A DNA stretch of 64,000 nt. It comes from Nocardia acidivorans NBRC 108247 (GTDB taxonomy: Bacteria; Actinomycetota; Actinomycetes; Mycobacteriales; Mycobacteriaceae). Each line of letters begins with the position of its first letter. Positions within the stretch are counted from its first letter, which is position 1. The stretch is from NCBI RefSeq assembly GCF_001625085.1, contig NZ_BDAW01000012.1:1-64000 (forward strand), given 5' to 3'. The position numbers were made by a program, and so were the translations under genes. Positions 28,762 through 36,277 of the stretch are shown piece by piece. Below the pieces are notes generated by a model. It worked only from the letters and a program-made list of their open reading frames with translations, had not been told where the DNA came from and made no database searches.

Positions 28762-29250
28762 ATGAATTCGCAGAACACGGTTGTCGAGGTCGTCCTCGTC
28801 CTGCTGGTGGTCGGATGGTTCGTGTACCGGCAGACCCGCTGGCAGGACCTGGACCCGAATCGGATCTGGCGCGGGCCGATCATTCTCGGCGTCATCGGAT
28901 TCGTGCGGTTGCGGTCGGCGATTCCGGCGGCGGGGATCGGTGCGGTGGCCGTGGTGCTGCTCGTCATCTCCGCGGCGCTGAGTATCGCGGTCGGACTAGC
29001 CATGGGTGCGCTGTCTCAGGTGCGCCGGGCCGAGAGCGGGTGGCAGGCGCGGACCGGTCTGCTGGGTTCGCTGCTGTGGCTGGTCCTGCTCGCCGTGCGG
29101 ATCGGCGTGGATATCGGGGCGAAGCACGCCGGTGCCGAGGTGGTCGCCTCGGTGGGGGCGATCCTGCTCATGCCGGCCTTGAATCGCGCGGGCCGCGGCG
29201 TGGTGCTGGCCGGTCGTGCCGGACAGCCGCGGCTGGTTGCGGCAGACTGA
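28762..29250 (+). CDS. membrane protein linked to a two-component system
   Basis: A 162-residue integral membrane protein with about four helices (VVEVVLVLLVVGWFVYRQT; IILGVIGFVRL; IGAVAVVLLVISAALSIAVG; LGSLLWLVLLAVRIGVDIG). ATG 28762 is followed five bases after its stop by the histidine kinase. Small membrane proteins of this DUF1453/CcdC-like type are often encoded beside NarL-type kinases and may modulate sensing; that role is an inference from position. Confidence 0.7.
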   Translation: MNSQNTVVEVVLVLLVVGWFVYRQTRWQDLDPNRIWRGPIILGVIGFVRLRSAIPAAGIGAVAVVLLVISAALSIAVGLAMGALSQVRRAESGWQARTGLLGSLLWLVLLAVRIGVDIGAKHAGAEVVASVGAILLMPALNRAGRGVVLAGRAGQPRLVAAD

Positions 29251-29255
29251 ACCCG

Positions 29256-30431
29256 ATGCTGATCGGTACGCCCCCGACTCGCCTGACCAGGCTGTTCCGC
29301 CTGGTCGGGCTGATCGCGGTGATCGTGACCTCGTGGCATGCGCCGGCGCTGCACGAGCCATGGGTGCTGATCGCCGCGGTGGTGTCCTGGATCGGCTGGG
29401 CGGGCTGGGTGGTGGCACCGCCCGCCGCCCGCGCGGAGCGAAACTGCCTGTGTGCCATGGCGGTCGGCGGCGGTATCACCGCCGTACAGCTCACCGGATC
29501 GATGATGACGGCGCTGGTGGTGATCGTTTTCGCCATCGCGGTCATGAGCGACCCGTTCTGGTTCGGACTCACGGTGGCGGCCGTGACCACGGCGGGAATG
29601 TTCCTCTCCGCCACGCTGGCCGGATCCACCGCGACCGGATTCCTCGGCCTGTTCGGGGTGGCGGGCCTGGTCGCCCTGATGGGCTGGAACCGGCGACAGA
29701 CCCGCATCACCGCGGAACAGGATCGCCTGCTGCTGGAGCAGAGCCGGGTGATTCGCATCGAGCGGGATCGCGCCGCCGCGCTGGCCGAACGCGGCCGCAT
29801 CGCCCGCGATATCCACGATGTCCTCGCGCACACCCTCGGCGGTCTGGTGCTGCAACTCGACGCCGCCGACGCCCTGCTCGAGGCCGGTGCGGTCGACAAG
29901 GCCGCCGAACGGGTGAAAGCCTCACACGCCCTGGCGGTTTCGGGCCTGGCCGATGCCCGCCGGGTGGTCGGGGCACTGCGCTCCGCGGAGTTCGATCTCG
30001 ACGCCGAACTGCACCGGCTCACCACCGAACATCGAGCCGCCGGTGGGGCGGTGGACCTGCGCACCGAGACGAATTCACCCGATATCGGCGACCGAGCGGA
30101 GGTCGCGCTCGAACAGAGCGGTCCGACCCCCGAGCGTTCGGTGAGCGAGCAGGTGGCGGTGGCGCTGGCGCGTGCGGTGCAGGAGGCGCTGACCAATGCC
30201 CGCAAACACGCGCCCGGACAGCCGGTTACGCTCGTCCGGCACGACGAGGCCGACGATATCGAGTTCCGGGTGTCGAATCAGGTTGTGCCGCATATCGGTT
30301 CGCTGGCTCGGTCCGGAGCGGGCGCGGGCCTGCTCGGTATGCGGGAACGGATCGCGGCGGTCGGCGGCACGGTGACGGCGGGGAAGGAGGACGGTCGATG
30401 GACGGTGCGAATTCGAGTGCCGCGCAGATGA
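29256..30431 (+). CDS. sensor histidine kinase, NarL/DesK type
   Basis: A 391-residue membrane kinase. Five or six transmembrane helices fill residues ~15-150. The dimerisation/phosphoacceptor helix RGRIARDIHDVLAHTLGGLV (HisKA_3, phospho-His in DIHD) and a HATPase domain with VQEALTNARKHAP and GAGLLGMRERIAAVGG follow. There is no large extracellular domain, so the signal is likely sensed in or at the membrane. The stop overlaps the response-regulator start as ATGA. ATG 29256 is chosen because it fits the upstream gene boundary. Confidence 0.9.
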   Translation: MLIGTPPTRLTRLFRLVGLIAVIVTSWHAPALHEPWVLIAAVVSWIGWAGWVVAPPAARAERNCLCAMAVGGGITAVQLTGSMMTALVVIVFAIAVMSDPFWFGLTVAAVTTAGMFLSATLAGSTATGFLGLFGVAGLVALMGWNRRQTRITAEQDRLLLEQSRVIRIERDRAAALAERGRIARDIHDVLAHTLGGLVLQLDAADALLEAGAVDKAAERVKASHALAVSGLADARRVVGALRSAEFDLDAELHRLTTEHRAAGGAVDLRTETNSPDIGDRAEVALEQSGPTPERSVSEQVAVALARAVQEALTNARKHAPGQPVTLVRHDEADDIEFRVSNQVVPHIGSLARSGAGAGLLGMRERIAAVGGTVTAGKEDGRWTVRIRVPRR

Positions 30432-31054
30432 TCACGGTGGTGGTCGCCGATGATCAGACCACCGTGCGGGACGGCCTGGCCACGGTGCTGTCCCTGCTCC
30501 CCGATGTCGAGGTGGTGGGCGAGGCCCGCGACGGCGCGGAGGCGGTCGAGCTGGTGCGCCGCCTGGCCCCGCGGGTAATCCTCATGGATCTGCGGATGCC
30601 CGGTATCGACGGCGTCACCGCGACCGCGACACTCACCGCGGCGCATCCGGCCACGGCCGTGCTGGTGCTCACCACCTATGCCGATGACGCCTCCATCGCC
30701 GGTGCGCTGCGCGCCGGGGCCCGCGGCTATCTCACCAAGGACGCCGGTCGCGCCGAGATCGCCGCCGCCATTCGCTCGGTCGCCAGCGGTCACACCACCC
30801 TCGCCGCCGATGTCGGCGCGCGCCTGGTCGCCGGTCTGGAGGCGCCCGCCGCGGCCACCGCCGATCTCACCGATCGCGAACTCGACGTGCTGCGCCTGAT
30901 GGCCCAGGGGCGCAACAACTCCGAGATCGCCCGCGAACTGTTCATCGGCGTGAGCACCGTCAAGAGCCATATCAACTCCCTGTTCGGCAAACTCGGCGTC
31001 CGTGATCGCGGTCAGGCCATCGCCTACGCGCACCGCACCGGACTCGCGCGCTGA
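30428..31054 (+). CDS. NarL/LuxR-family response regulator
   Basis: A 208-residue regulator. The receiver domain has the acidic pocket VVVADDQ, phosphoacceptor Asp54 in ILMDLRMPGIDG, the TTYADD switch residue and GYLTKDAGR. The C-terminal LuxR helix-turn-helix is LTDRELDVLRLMAQGRNNSE followed by STVKSHINSLFGKL. It is translationally coupled by ATGA to the kinase. Targets are unknown; the upstream membrane-protein gene is the natural candidate for autoregulation. Confidence 0.93.
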   Translation: MITVVVADDQTTVRDGLATVLSLLPDVEVVGEARDGAEAVELVRRLAPRVILMDLRMPGIDGVTATATLTAAHPATAVLVLTTYADDASIAGALRAGARGYLTKDAGRAEIAAAIRSVASGHTTLAADVGARLVAGLEAPAAATADLTDRELDVLRLMAQGRNNSEIARELFIGVSTVKSHINSLFGKLGVRDRGQAIAYAHRTGLAR

Positions 31055-31108
31055 AGCCCGACTCCGGCGCGGACGGGGCCGGTCGGTGCCCGCCTCTACG
31101 ATGCGTAC

Positions 31109-31471
31109 ATGACCGCCCGCCAGCGCCTGCGCATCGTCCCGTCACAGTTTGTGGTGGAGCATCTGCCGAACTCGACCTTCCCGGAGGATGACGACTGGAT
31201 CGCGCTGGTGCGAGCGCCGGAGGGGCTCACCGTAATTCGTGAGGCCCCGGGCTGGGCCGAGGGTGAGCGCTGGAAGGGCATCTACGGCGACAGCGCGCAC
31301 GGCGTGGATCAACCGGGCATGCTGGCCGCGCTGGTGGGCCCGCTGGCCGAATCGGCCATTCCGGTGTTCGTGGCCTCGACCTACCATGCCGATCTGGTGC
31401 TGGTGCCGGATCATCGCCTGGAGGAGGCGTCCACGGTGCTGCGCGAGGCCGGGCACCGCATCGTCGACTGA
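31109..31471 (+). CDS. ACT-domain (CASTOR-like) protein
   Basis: A 120-residue soluble protein. The C-terminal two thirds are an ACT-type amino-acid-binding fold with the family pattern GIYGDSAHGVDQPGMLAALV, then ESAIPVFVASTYHADLVLVP. Stand-alone ACT proteins of this kind are thought to sense amino acids; the ligand is not predictable. The start ATG 31109 has no strong ribosome-binding site. It lies between the NarL system and the blaI-type gene. Confidence 0.8.
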   Translation: MTARQRLRIVPSQFVVEHLPNSTFPEDDDWIALVRAPEGLTVIREAPGWAEGERWKGIYGDSAHGVDQPGMLAALVGPLAESAIPVFVASTYHADLVLVPDHRLEEASTVLREAGHRIVD

Positions 31472-31528
31472 CGCGCGGGCCCCGGATTCGGCTCCGGTTG
31501 CGCCGGGCGCACGCCGGGTGCACCATAC

Positions 31529-31552
31529 TACTGTCTACGTACGTAGAACGTA
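31529..31552. promoter_or_regulatory. BlaI-type operator 1 (upstream of the blaI-like gene)
   Basis: Half-sites TACTGTCT (31529-31536) and AGAACGTA (31545-31552) flank ACGTACGT. The centre TCTACGTACGTAGA is a perfect 14-bp palindrome. The site lies 43 bases before the start of the BlaI-like gene and has the same 8-8-8 layout as sites at 32033 and 36126. Confidence 0.65.
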
Positions 31553-31594
31553 TGTGAGGGCATACGCTGCGGACCGGATGAGGAGATGAGACCC

Positions 31595-31969
31595 ATGGGT
31601 GCGCGAGGCTTCGGCGAATTGGAAGCGGTCGTGATCGAACGGATCTGGGACCGCGCCGAGAAGACCACCGTCCGAGAGGTGTTCGACGGCCTGGCCGGCG
31701 AACGCGATATCGCCTACACCACCGTCATGTCCACCATGGACAACCTGCATCGCAAGGGCTGGCTCGAGCGTGAGCGCGTCGGCAAGGCGTACGCCTACTG
31801 GCCCACCCTGAGCCGCGAGGAGTACAGCGCCCGCCTCATGTGCGAGGCGCTGGGCAGCGGTGGCCGCTCCGATCTGGTGCTCGCGCATTTCGTCGAGCAG
31901 ATGAGCGCCGAGGAGTCCGAGGGCCTGCGCGCCGCCCTGCGCAAACTCACCCGGGGCAAGCGCGCATAG
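31595..31969 (+). CDS. BlaI/MecI/CopY-family transcriptional repressor
   Basis: Winged-helix repressor of 124 residues. The domain is recognisable from LEAVVIERIWDRAEKTTVRE, then YTTVMSTMDNLHRKGWLERE, KAYAYWP and a C-terminal dimerisation helix. Members repress beta-lactamase, copper or respiratory genes and are inactivated by a partner peptidase or ligand. ATG 31595 has AGGAG nine bases upstream. A palindrome in its own promoter suggests autoregulation, and the same motif recurs upstream of 32150 and of the M56 peptidase. Confidence 0.92.
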   Translation: MGARGFGELEAVVIERIWDRAEKTTVREVFDGLAGERDIAYTTVMSTMDNLHRKGWLERERVGKAYAYWPTLSREEYSARLMCEALGSGGRSDLVLAHFVEQMSAEESEGLRAALRKLTRGKRA

Positions 31970-32032
31970 TTTCGTCCCCCATCGTTTCGCTTCGAATTCA
32001 TCTGCCGTGCATCGACTCGCGTATCTGGTTTC

Positions 32033-32056
32033 AACTAAGTACGTACGGAGATAGTA
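32033..32056. promoter_or_regulatory. BlaI-type operator 2 (upstream of the membrane protein gene)
   Basis: Half-sites AACTAAGT (32033-32040) and AGATAGTA (32049-32056) flank ACGTACGG. The right half and spacer are identical to operator 3. It is located about 95 bases upstream of the gene at 32150. Confidence 0.6.
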
Positions 32057-32149
32057 GATTGTTTCGAGGCGATGTCAATCATGTCGCCACACCGGGCATG
32101 ATCGAGCGAAAACGACGCCCGGTCAATCGGATTCGACGGGGGAGGTGGC

Positions 32150-32602
32150 GTGCGGCAGGTGCGGCGATGGTCACCGGCCATGCTGATCGGATTGCTGGGC
32201 GCCATCCTGCTGCTGTTCGCGATGCTCGCCGAATGCACGCTCTCGCATGCGGACCGGCACAGTCACGCCGTAGCCGGGAGCAGCGCGCAGCGGGGTGAAC
32301 CCGCACCGGATACGGCGAACGCCCCGCTCGATTCCATCGCCGCCGCTGCCCTCGAACCCCGCCGCGCGGTAGGGGAATTCGTCGACTGCTCCCCGCATCA
32401 CCAGCACTGCCCGGAGGGTCTGCTCGCGGTCACCCCGGAGGGCATCCACGCACCGTCGCTGTCGCTGAACGCGCTCGCGCACGCCGTGCTCACCTCCGCG
32501 CCGATCATCGGCGCGCATCCCGGACGCGGCCCGCCATCGTGCCCGCTCCCCACCGTCAGCGGCCGAATGCTGTTGACGCGCTTGTGTATCGCCCGACGCT
32601 GA
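32150..32602 (+). CDS. small membrane-anchored protein with Cys/His motif
   Basis: A 150-residue protein with one N-terminal membrane segment ([20 protein letters not shown], signal anchor or signal peptide) and an extracytoplasmic remainder. The motif [12 protein letters not shown] carries two Cys and three His and could bind a metal ion. The C-terminus [13 protein letters not shown] is basic. GTG 32150 follows GGAGG after four bases. A BlaI-type operator lies upstream and the cysteine-synthase-like gene 100 bases downstream. I do not recognise the family. Confidence 0.6.
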   Translation: MRQVRRWSPAMLIGLLGAILLLFAMLAECTLSHADRHSHAVAGSSAQRGEPAPDTANAPLDSIAAAALEPRRAVGEFVDCSPHHQHCPEGLLAVTPEGIHAPSLSLNALAHAVLTSAPIIGAHPGRGPPSCPLPTVSGRMLLTRLCIARR

Positions 32603-32702
32603 TCGGTCAGCGCCAGGCCGATGTGTATTCGCCACCGGCCGGTGTTCGCTGCCCGCACTCGTCCTGCCGCCGGTCGGCGGCTCGATACCGAAAGCGACAG
32701 TC

Positions 32703-33824
32703 ATGGACAAGATCACGCTCGGCAAGCTCGCCGCGATGGTCGACGAACAGGTGGTGTCCGCGCCCGGCGTGGCCCGGCAACCGCGCGCCCTGGTGGGCAA
32801 TACCCCGGTGCTGTGGGTCGGGGAACCCTTCGCGCCCGCCGGATCCGGCTTCTGGGCCAAGCTCGAGGGCTGCAACCCCGGTGGGATGAAGGATCGGCCC
32901 GCCCTGCATATGGTGTGCTGCGCCGAACAGCGCGGCGATCTCGTACCGGGCGCACGGATCATCGAATCCACCAGTGGCACCTTGGGACTCGGTCTGGCAC
33001 TGGCGGGGCTCGTCTATCGCCATCCGGTGACGGTGGTGACCGATCCGGGACTGGAACCGATCGTCGCCCGCATGCTCACCGCGTACGGCGCGCGGGTGGA
33101 TTTGGTGGCCGCACCGCATCCGATCGGCGGCTGGCAGCAGGCGCGGCGTGACCGCGTCGCCGAATTGCTTGCGGCGGAACCGGATTCCTGGTGCCCGGAC
33201 CAGTACAGCAATCCCGACAATGTCGACGGCTACGAATCGCTGGCCCTGGAACTCATCGAGCAACTCGGCGTCATCGACGTCCTGGTGTGCGCGGTGGGCA
33301 CCGGCGGGCACTCCGCCGGTGTCGCGCGGGTACTGCGGCGATTCAATCCGGCGCTGCGACTCATCGGCGTGGATACCGTGGCCTCCACCATTTTCGGGCA
33401 GGCCGCCGGGCCGCGGCTCATGCGCGGCCTGGGCTCGAGCATCTATCCGCGCAATGTGGATTACGCCGCCTTCGCCGAAGTCCATTGGATCGCACCGGCC
33501 GAGGCCGTCTGGGCCTGCCGCACCCTGGCCGCGGGCTATCACGCCAGTGGCGGCTGGAGTGTGGGCGCGGTCGCCCTGGTGGCGGGCTGGGCGGCGCGGG
33601 TATCCGGCCCGGATCGCACGGTGGCGGCGGTCTTCCCCGATGGTCCGCACCGCTACTTCGACACCGTGTACAACGACGCCTACTGTGCCGAGCACGGCCT
33701 GTTGACCGCGCCACCCGCCGAGCCGGATACCCTGGCGTATCCGACGCAACGACAGGTGCGGTCCTGGACGCGCTGCGAAACCGTGCTGGATCCCAGCGAA
33801 TTCACCCCGGAGCCCGCCCGGTGA
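32703..33824 (+). CDS. PLP-dependent cysteine synthase-family enzyme (Cds1-like)
   Basis: Fold-type II PLP enzyme of 373 residues. The PLP-binding Lys lies in [17 protein letters not shown], the substrate loop is [14 protein letters not shown], the PLP-phosphate loop is [13 protein letters not shown], and the serine/threonine region is [14 protein letters not shown]. The sequence is closer to actinobacterial 'cysteine synthase family' proteins such as M. tuberculosis Cds1 (a cysteine desulfhydrase) than to CysK or CysM; which reaction it performs cannot be read from the sequence. Its stop overlaps the MFS gene as GTGA. Confidence 0.85.
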   Translation: MDKITLGKLAAMVDEQVVSAPGVARQPRALVGNTPVLWVGEPFAPAGSGFWAKLEGCNPGGMKDRPALHMVCCAEQRGDLVPGARIIESTSGTLGLGLALAGLVYRHPVTVVTDPGLEPIVARMLTAYGARVDLVAAPHPIGGWQQARRDRVAELLAAEPDSWCPDQYSNPDNVDGYESLALELIEQLGVIDVLVCAVGTGGHSAGVARVLRRFNPALRLIGVDTVASTIFGQAAGPRLMRGLGSSIYPRNVDYAAFAEVHWIAPAEAVWACRTLAAGYHASGGWSVGAVALVAGWAARVSGPDRTVAAVFPDGPHRYFDTVYNDAYCAEHGLLTAPPAEPDTLAYPTQRQVRSWTRCETVLDPSEFTPEPAR

Positions 33825-35119
33825 GCATCCTCGCGAAATTCCGCGGCTTCGATACCGCGGCTCAACTGCTCATGGTCAATCAGTTCGGCATCAACCTGGG
33901 CTTCTACATGCTGATGCCCTATCTGGCCGGATACCTCGCCGGGCCACTGGGTTTGGCGGCTTGGGCGGTCGGTCTGGTCCTCGGGGTGCGCAATTTCTCC
34001 CAGCAGGGCATGTTCCTGCTCGGCGGCACCCTGGCCGATCGGCTCGGATACAAACCGTTGATCGTGGCCGGATGTCTGCTGCGCACAGCGGGATTCGGGC
34101 TGCTGGCCTTCGCCACCTCAGTGCCCGCGCTACTGATCGCTTCGGCGGCAACGGGATTCGCCGGAGCACTGTTCAATCCGGCGGTGCGCGCGTATCTCGC
34201 CGCGGATGCGGGGGAGCGACGGGTGGAGGCGTTCGCGGTCTTCAACGTCTTCTATCAGGCGGGCATTCTCGCGGGACCACTGGTCGGACTCGCCCTGATG
34301 GCCTTGGAGTTTCGCGTCACCGCGGGGGTGGCGGCGCTCGTCTTCGCCGCGCTGACGGTGGCGCAGCTCTTCGCCCTGCCCGCCCGCCGAGCCGCGCCGA
34401 CGACCGAGACCTCGATCATGCAGGACTGGCGGACGGTGATCGGTAATCGCCGATTCCGGTACTTCGCCCTGGCCATGACGGGCTCCTATGTGCTGTCGTT
34501 CCAGGTGTATCTGGCGCTGCCGTTGCAGGCGGACTACATCGCCGGGGATCGCGCACAGGTGGTGACGTCCGCACTGTTCGTCATCTCGGGCGTGGTGGCG
34601 GTGGCGGGACAGCTGCGTATCACCGCGTGGCTCCGTCGGCGATGGGGAACGAGTCGCAGCCTGGTGGCCGGAATGGCGATGCTCGCCCTGGCGTTCCTGC
34701 CGCTCGTGATCGTGCCCGGCACAGGCGGATTCGGCCCGGTCGCCGCCGTTGCGGCTCTGCTGATCGCAGCCGCGCTCTTGGCGGTCGGTTCGGCGGCGGT
34801 ATTCCCGTTCGAAATGGACACCGTCGTCTCGCTGTCCGAGAATCGCCTGGTCGCAACCCATTACGGCTTCTACAACACGGTGGTGGGCATCGGCATCCTG
34901 ATCGGCAATCTGGCCACCGGCGCGGTGGTGGGCGCGGCCCGTGCGGCCGGTGCGGATCGCGCGGTGTGGATCGGGCTCATTCTCATCGGCGCGGTGGCGA
35001 CCGCGGCGCTGTACGCGCAGGATCGGGCGCTCACTCGATCGGAGTGCAGACCATCAGACCGATTGCCGCCGCGATCACCGAGGCCAGCGGAATCAGCGCC
35101 GCCGACGCGGCGGCGGTGA
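33821..35119 (+). CDS. MFS transporter
   Basis: A 432-residue major-facilitator permease with about 12 helices; the family motif between helices 2 and 3 is [14 protein letters not shown]. It is similar in layout to MdtH-type drug or metabolite exporters. GTG 33821 overlaps the stop of the PLP enzyme gene (GTGA), so the two are coupled; export of a product or substrate of that enzyme is a reasonable inference. The last ~29 residues (Arg/Ser/Pro-rich) are read antisense to the M56 peptidase gene, with an 89-base tail-to-tail overlap. Confidence 0.88.
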   Translation: MSILAKFRGFDTAAQLLMVNQFGINLGFYMLMPYLAGYLAGPLGLAAWAVGLVLGVRNFSQQGMFLLGGTLADRLGYKPLIVAGCLLRTAGFGLLAFATSVPALLIASAATGFAGALFNPAVRAYLAADAGERRVEAFAVFNVFYQAGILAGPLVGLALMALEFRVTAGVAALVFAALTVAQLFALPARRAAPTTETSIMQDWRTVIGNRRFRYFALAMTGSYVLSFQVYLALPLQADYIAGDRAQVVTSALFVISGVVAVAGQLRITAWLRRRWGTSRSLVAGMAMLALAFLPLVIVPGTGGFGPVAAVAALLIAAALLAVGSAAVFPFEMDTVVSLSENRLVATHYGFYNTVVGIGILIGNLATGAVVGAARAAGADRAVWIGLILIGAVATAALYAQDRALTRSECRPSDRLPPRSPRPAESAPPTRRR

Positions 35120-35996
35120 TGAGCGCCAATCTGGCGCGCAGCCGCAGTGCGGGCGCGGCGGGTACGGCCAGACGCTCGACTCGCGCCGTGAGCCCGACCT
35201 CTCCGGCATTGCCGAGCGTGCCGACCGGCCCCTCGGCAATGCCGGAGAGGGTGAGCAGCGCCTGAAGTACGGTGCCGCGGCCGTGAATTCGGGCCGCGGC
35301 ATCGTCGGCGATCATCTCCAGCAGCCGGGCCACCTCGGCCGCGCCCACGGTGAACAGGTCGATTCGCGGCATGACCGTGGCCAAGCCGCGGGTGAGGGCG
35401 AGCACCAGATGATGCCTGCCCTCGAGGTGCGCGCGTTCATGACTGAGCACGGCATCGAGATGATCGTCGGTGAGCGCGCGCAGCACGCCGCGACTGACCA
35501 CGACCGTATGTGGTTTGCCCGCAACGCAATACGCGGCGGGTTGATCGACATCGAGGACGACCGCGTTCAAGCGGGCGTGGTGCCGCCCGGCCAATCGCGC
35601 CATCCGCGCGTGCTCATGGGTGATGCGCCGTGCCCGCAATAGCGTCTGGGCGAGCCGGGTCGCCACCAGCCCGGCCGCGAGCGCGGAGAAGCCGGACAGC
35701 AGCAGGAGCCCCGCCTGCACCGGCATGCCGTACCGCCCGATCGCCGCATCGTGCAGGTGCAGCAGGCAGCTGTCCATGAAGCGCTGCGGGACGGTTGACA
35801 CCCGGTGGGTCGCGAGATCGAGAATCAGAATAATGAGCGCGACGGCCCAGGCGAGCACCGTCGAGGCCATTGATGCGAGCCAGGCGGCGAGCGCCACCCG
35901 GGGCGTCGCGCCCACATGTCCAACTCGGCGCAGCAGTCGCGGTGCGAGGACGGCGACCGCGAATCCGTAGAGGGCCAGACATGCGGAAATGCTCAT
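35031..35996 (-). CDS. M56-family (BlaR1-like) membrane metallopeptidase
   Basis: A 321-residue membrane protein: helices at residues ~3-20, ~35-60 and ~92-115, then a cytosolic zinc-protease domain with HExxH in VLSHERAHLEGRHHLVLAL and a following Glu in LLEMIADDAA, then C-terminal helices. It lacks the penicillin-binding sensor domain of BlaR1. Such proteins partner with BlaI-type repressors, here encoded 4 kb away on the opposite strand. A BlaI-type operator lies 130 bases upstream of its start, which suggests co-regulation. Confidence 0.88.
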   Translation of the reverse strand: MSISACLALYGFAVAVLAPRLLRRVGHVGATPRVALAAWLASMASTVLAWAVALIILILDLATHRVSTVPQRFMDSCLLHLHDAAIGRYGMPVQAGLLLLSGFSALAAGLVATRLAQTLLRARRITHEHARMARLAGRHHARLNAVVLDVDQPAAYCVAGKPHTVVVSRGVLRALTDDHLDAVLSHERAHLEGRHHLVLALTRGLATVMPRIDLFTVGAAEVARLLEMIADDAAARIHGRGTVLQALLTLSGIAEGPVGTLGNAGEVGLTARVERLAVPAAPALRLRARLALITAAASAALIPLASVIAAAIGLMVCTPIE

Positions 35997-36125
35997 CGGG
36001 CCATCTGCCGTCCAGCCGCCCGCATCGAACTCCTCCCGTTGACCGGCCCGAGTCTACGTAGAAAACCTGAGGGAACCCTTACTTTCGTGCTTGGGCTATT
36101 GCGCCGGGCGATGCTCGTCCGGTAA

Positions 36126-36149
36126 TACTATCTACGTACGGAGATAGTA
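36126..36149. promoter_or_regulatory. BlaI-type operator 3 (upstream of the M56 peptidase)
   Basis: Perfect inverted half-sites TACTATCT (36126-36133) and AGATAGTA (36142-36149) around ACGTACGG. It is the most symmetrical of the three sites. It is located between the M56 gene start (35996) and the 3' end of the E1 gene (36278). Confidence 0.7.
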
Positions 36150-36277
36150 GATAACAGCTTGTGCCGCCCCCTCATCGGCACAGGGGCGCCGACCGGACCG
36201 GCGTCGGCGACGAGCGGACGGGGGACCACCCCTCATCGGGCCTGCTCTGCTCGTCGCCAAACCTCCGTCGAGGGAAA

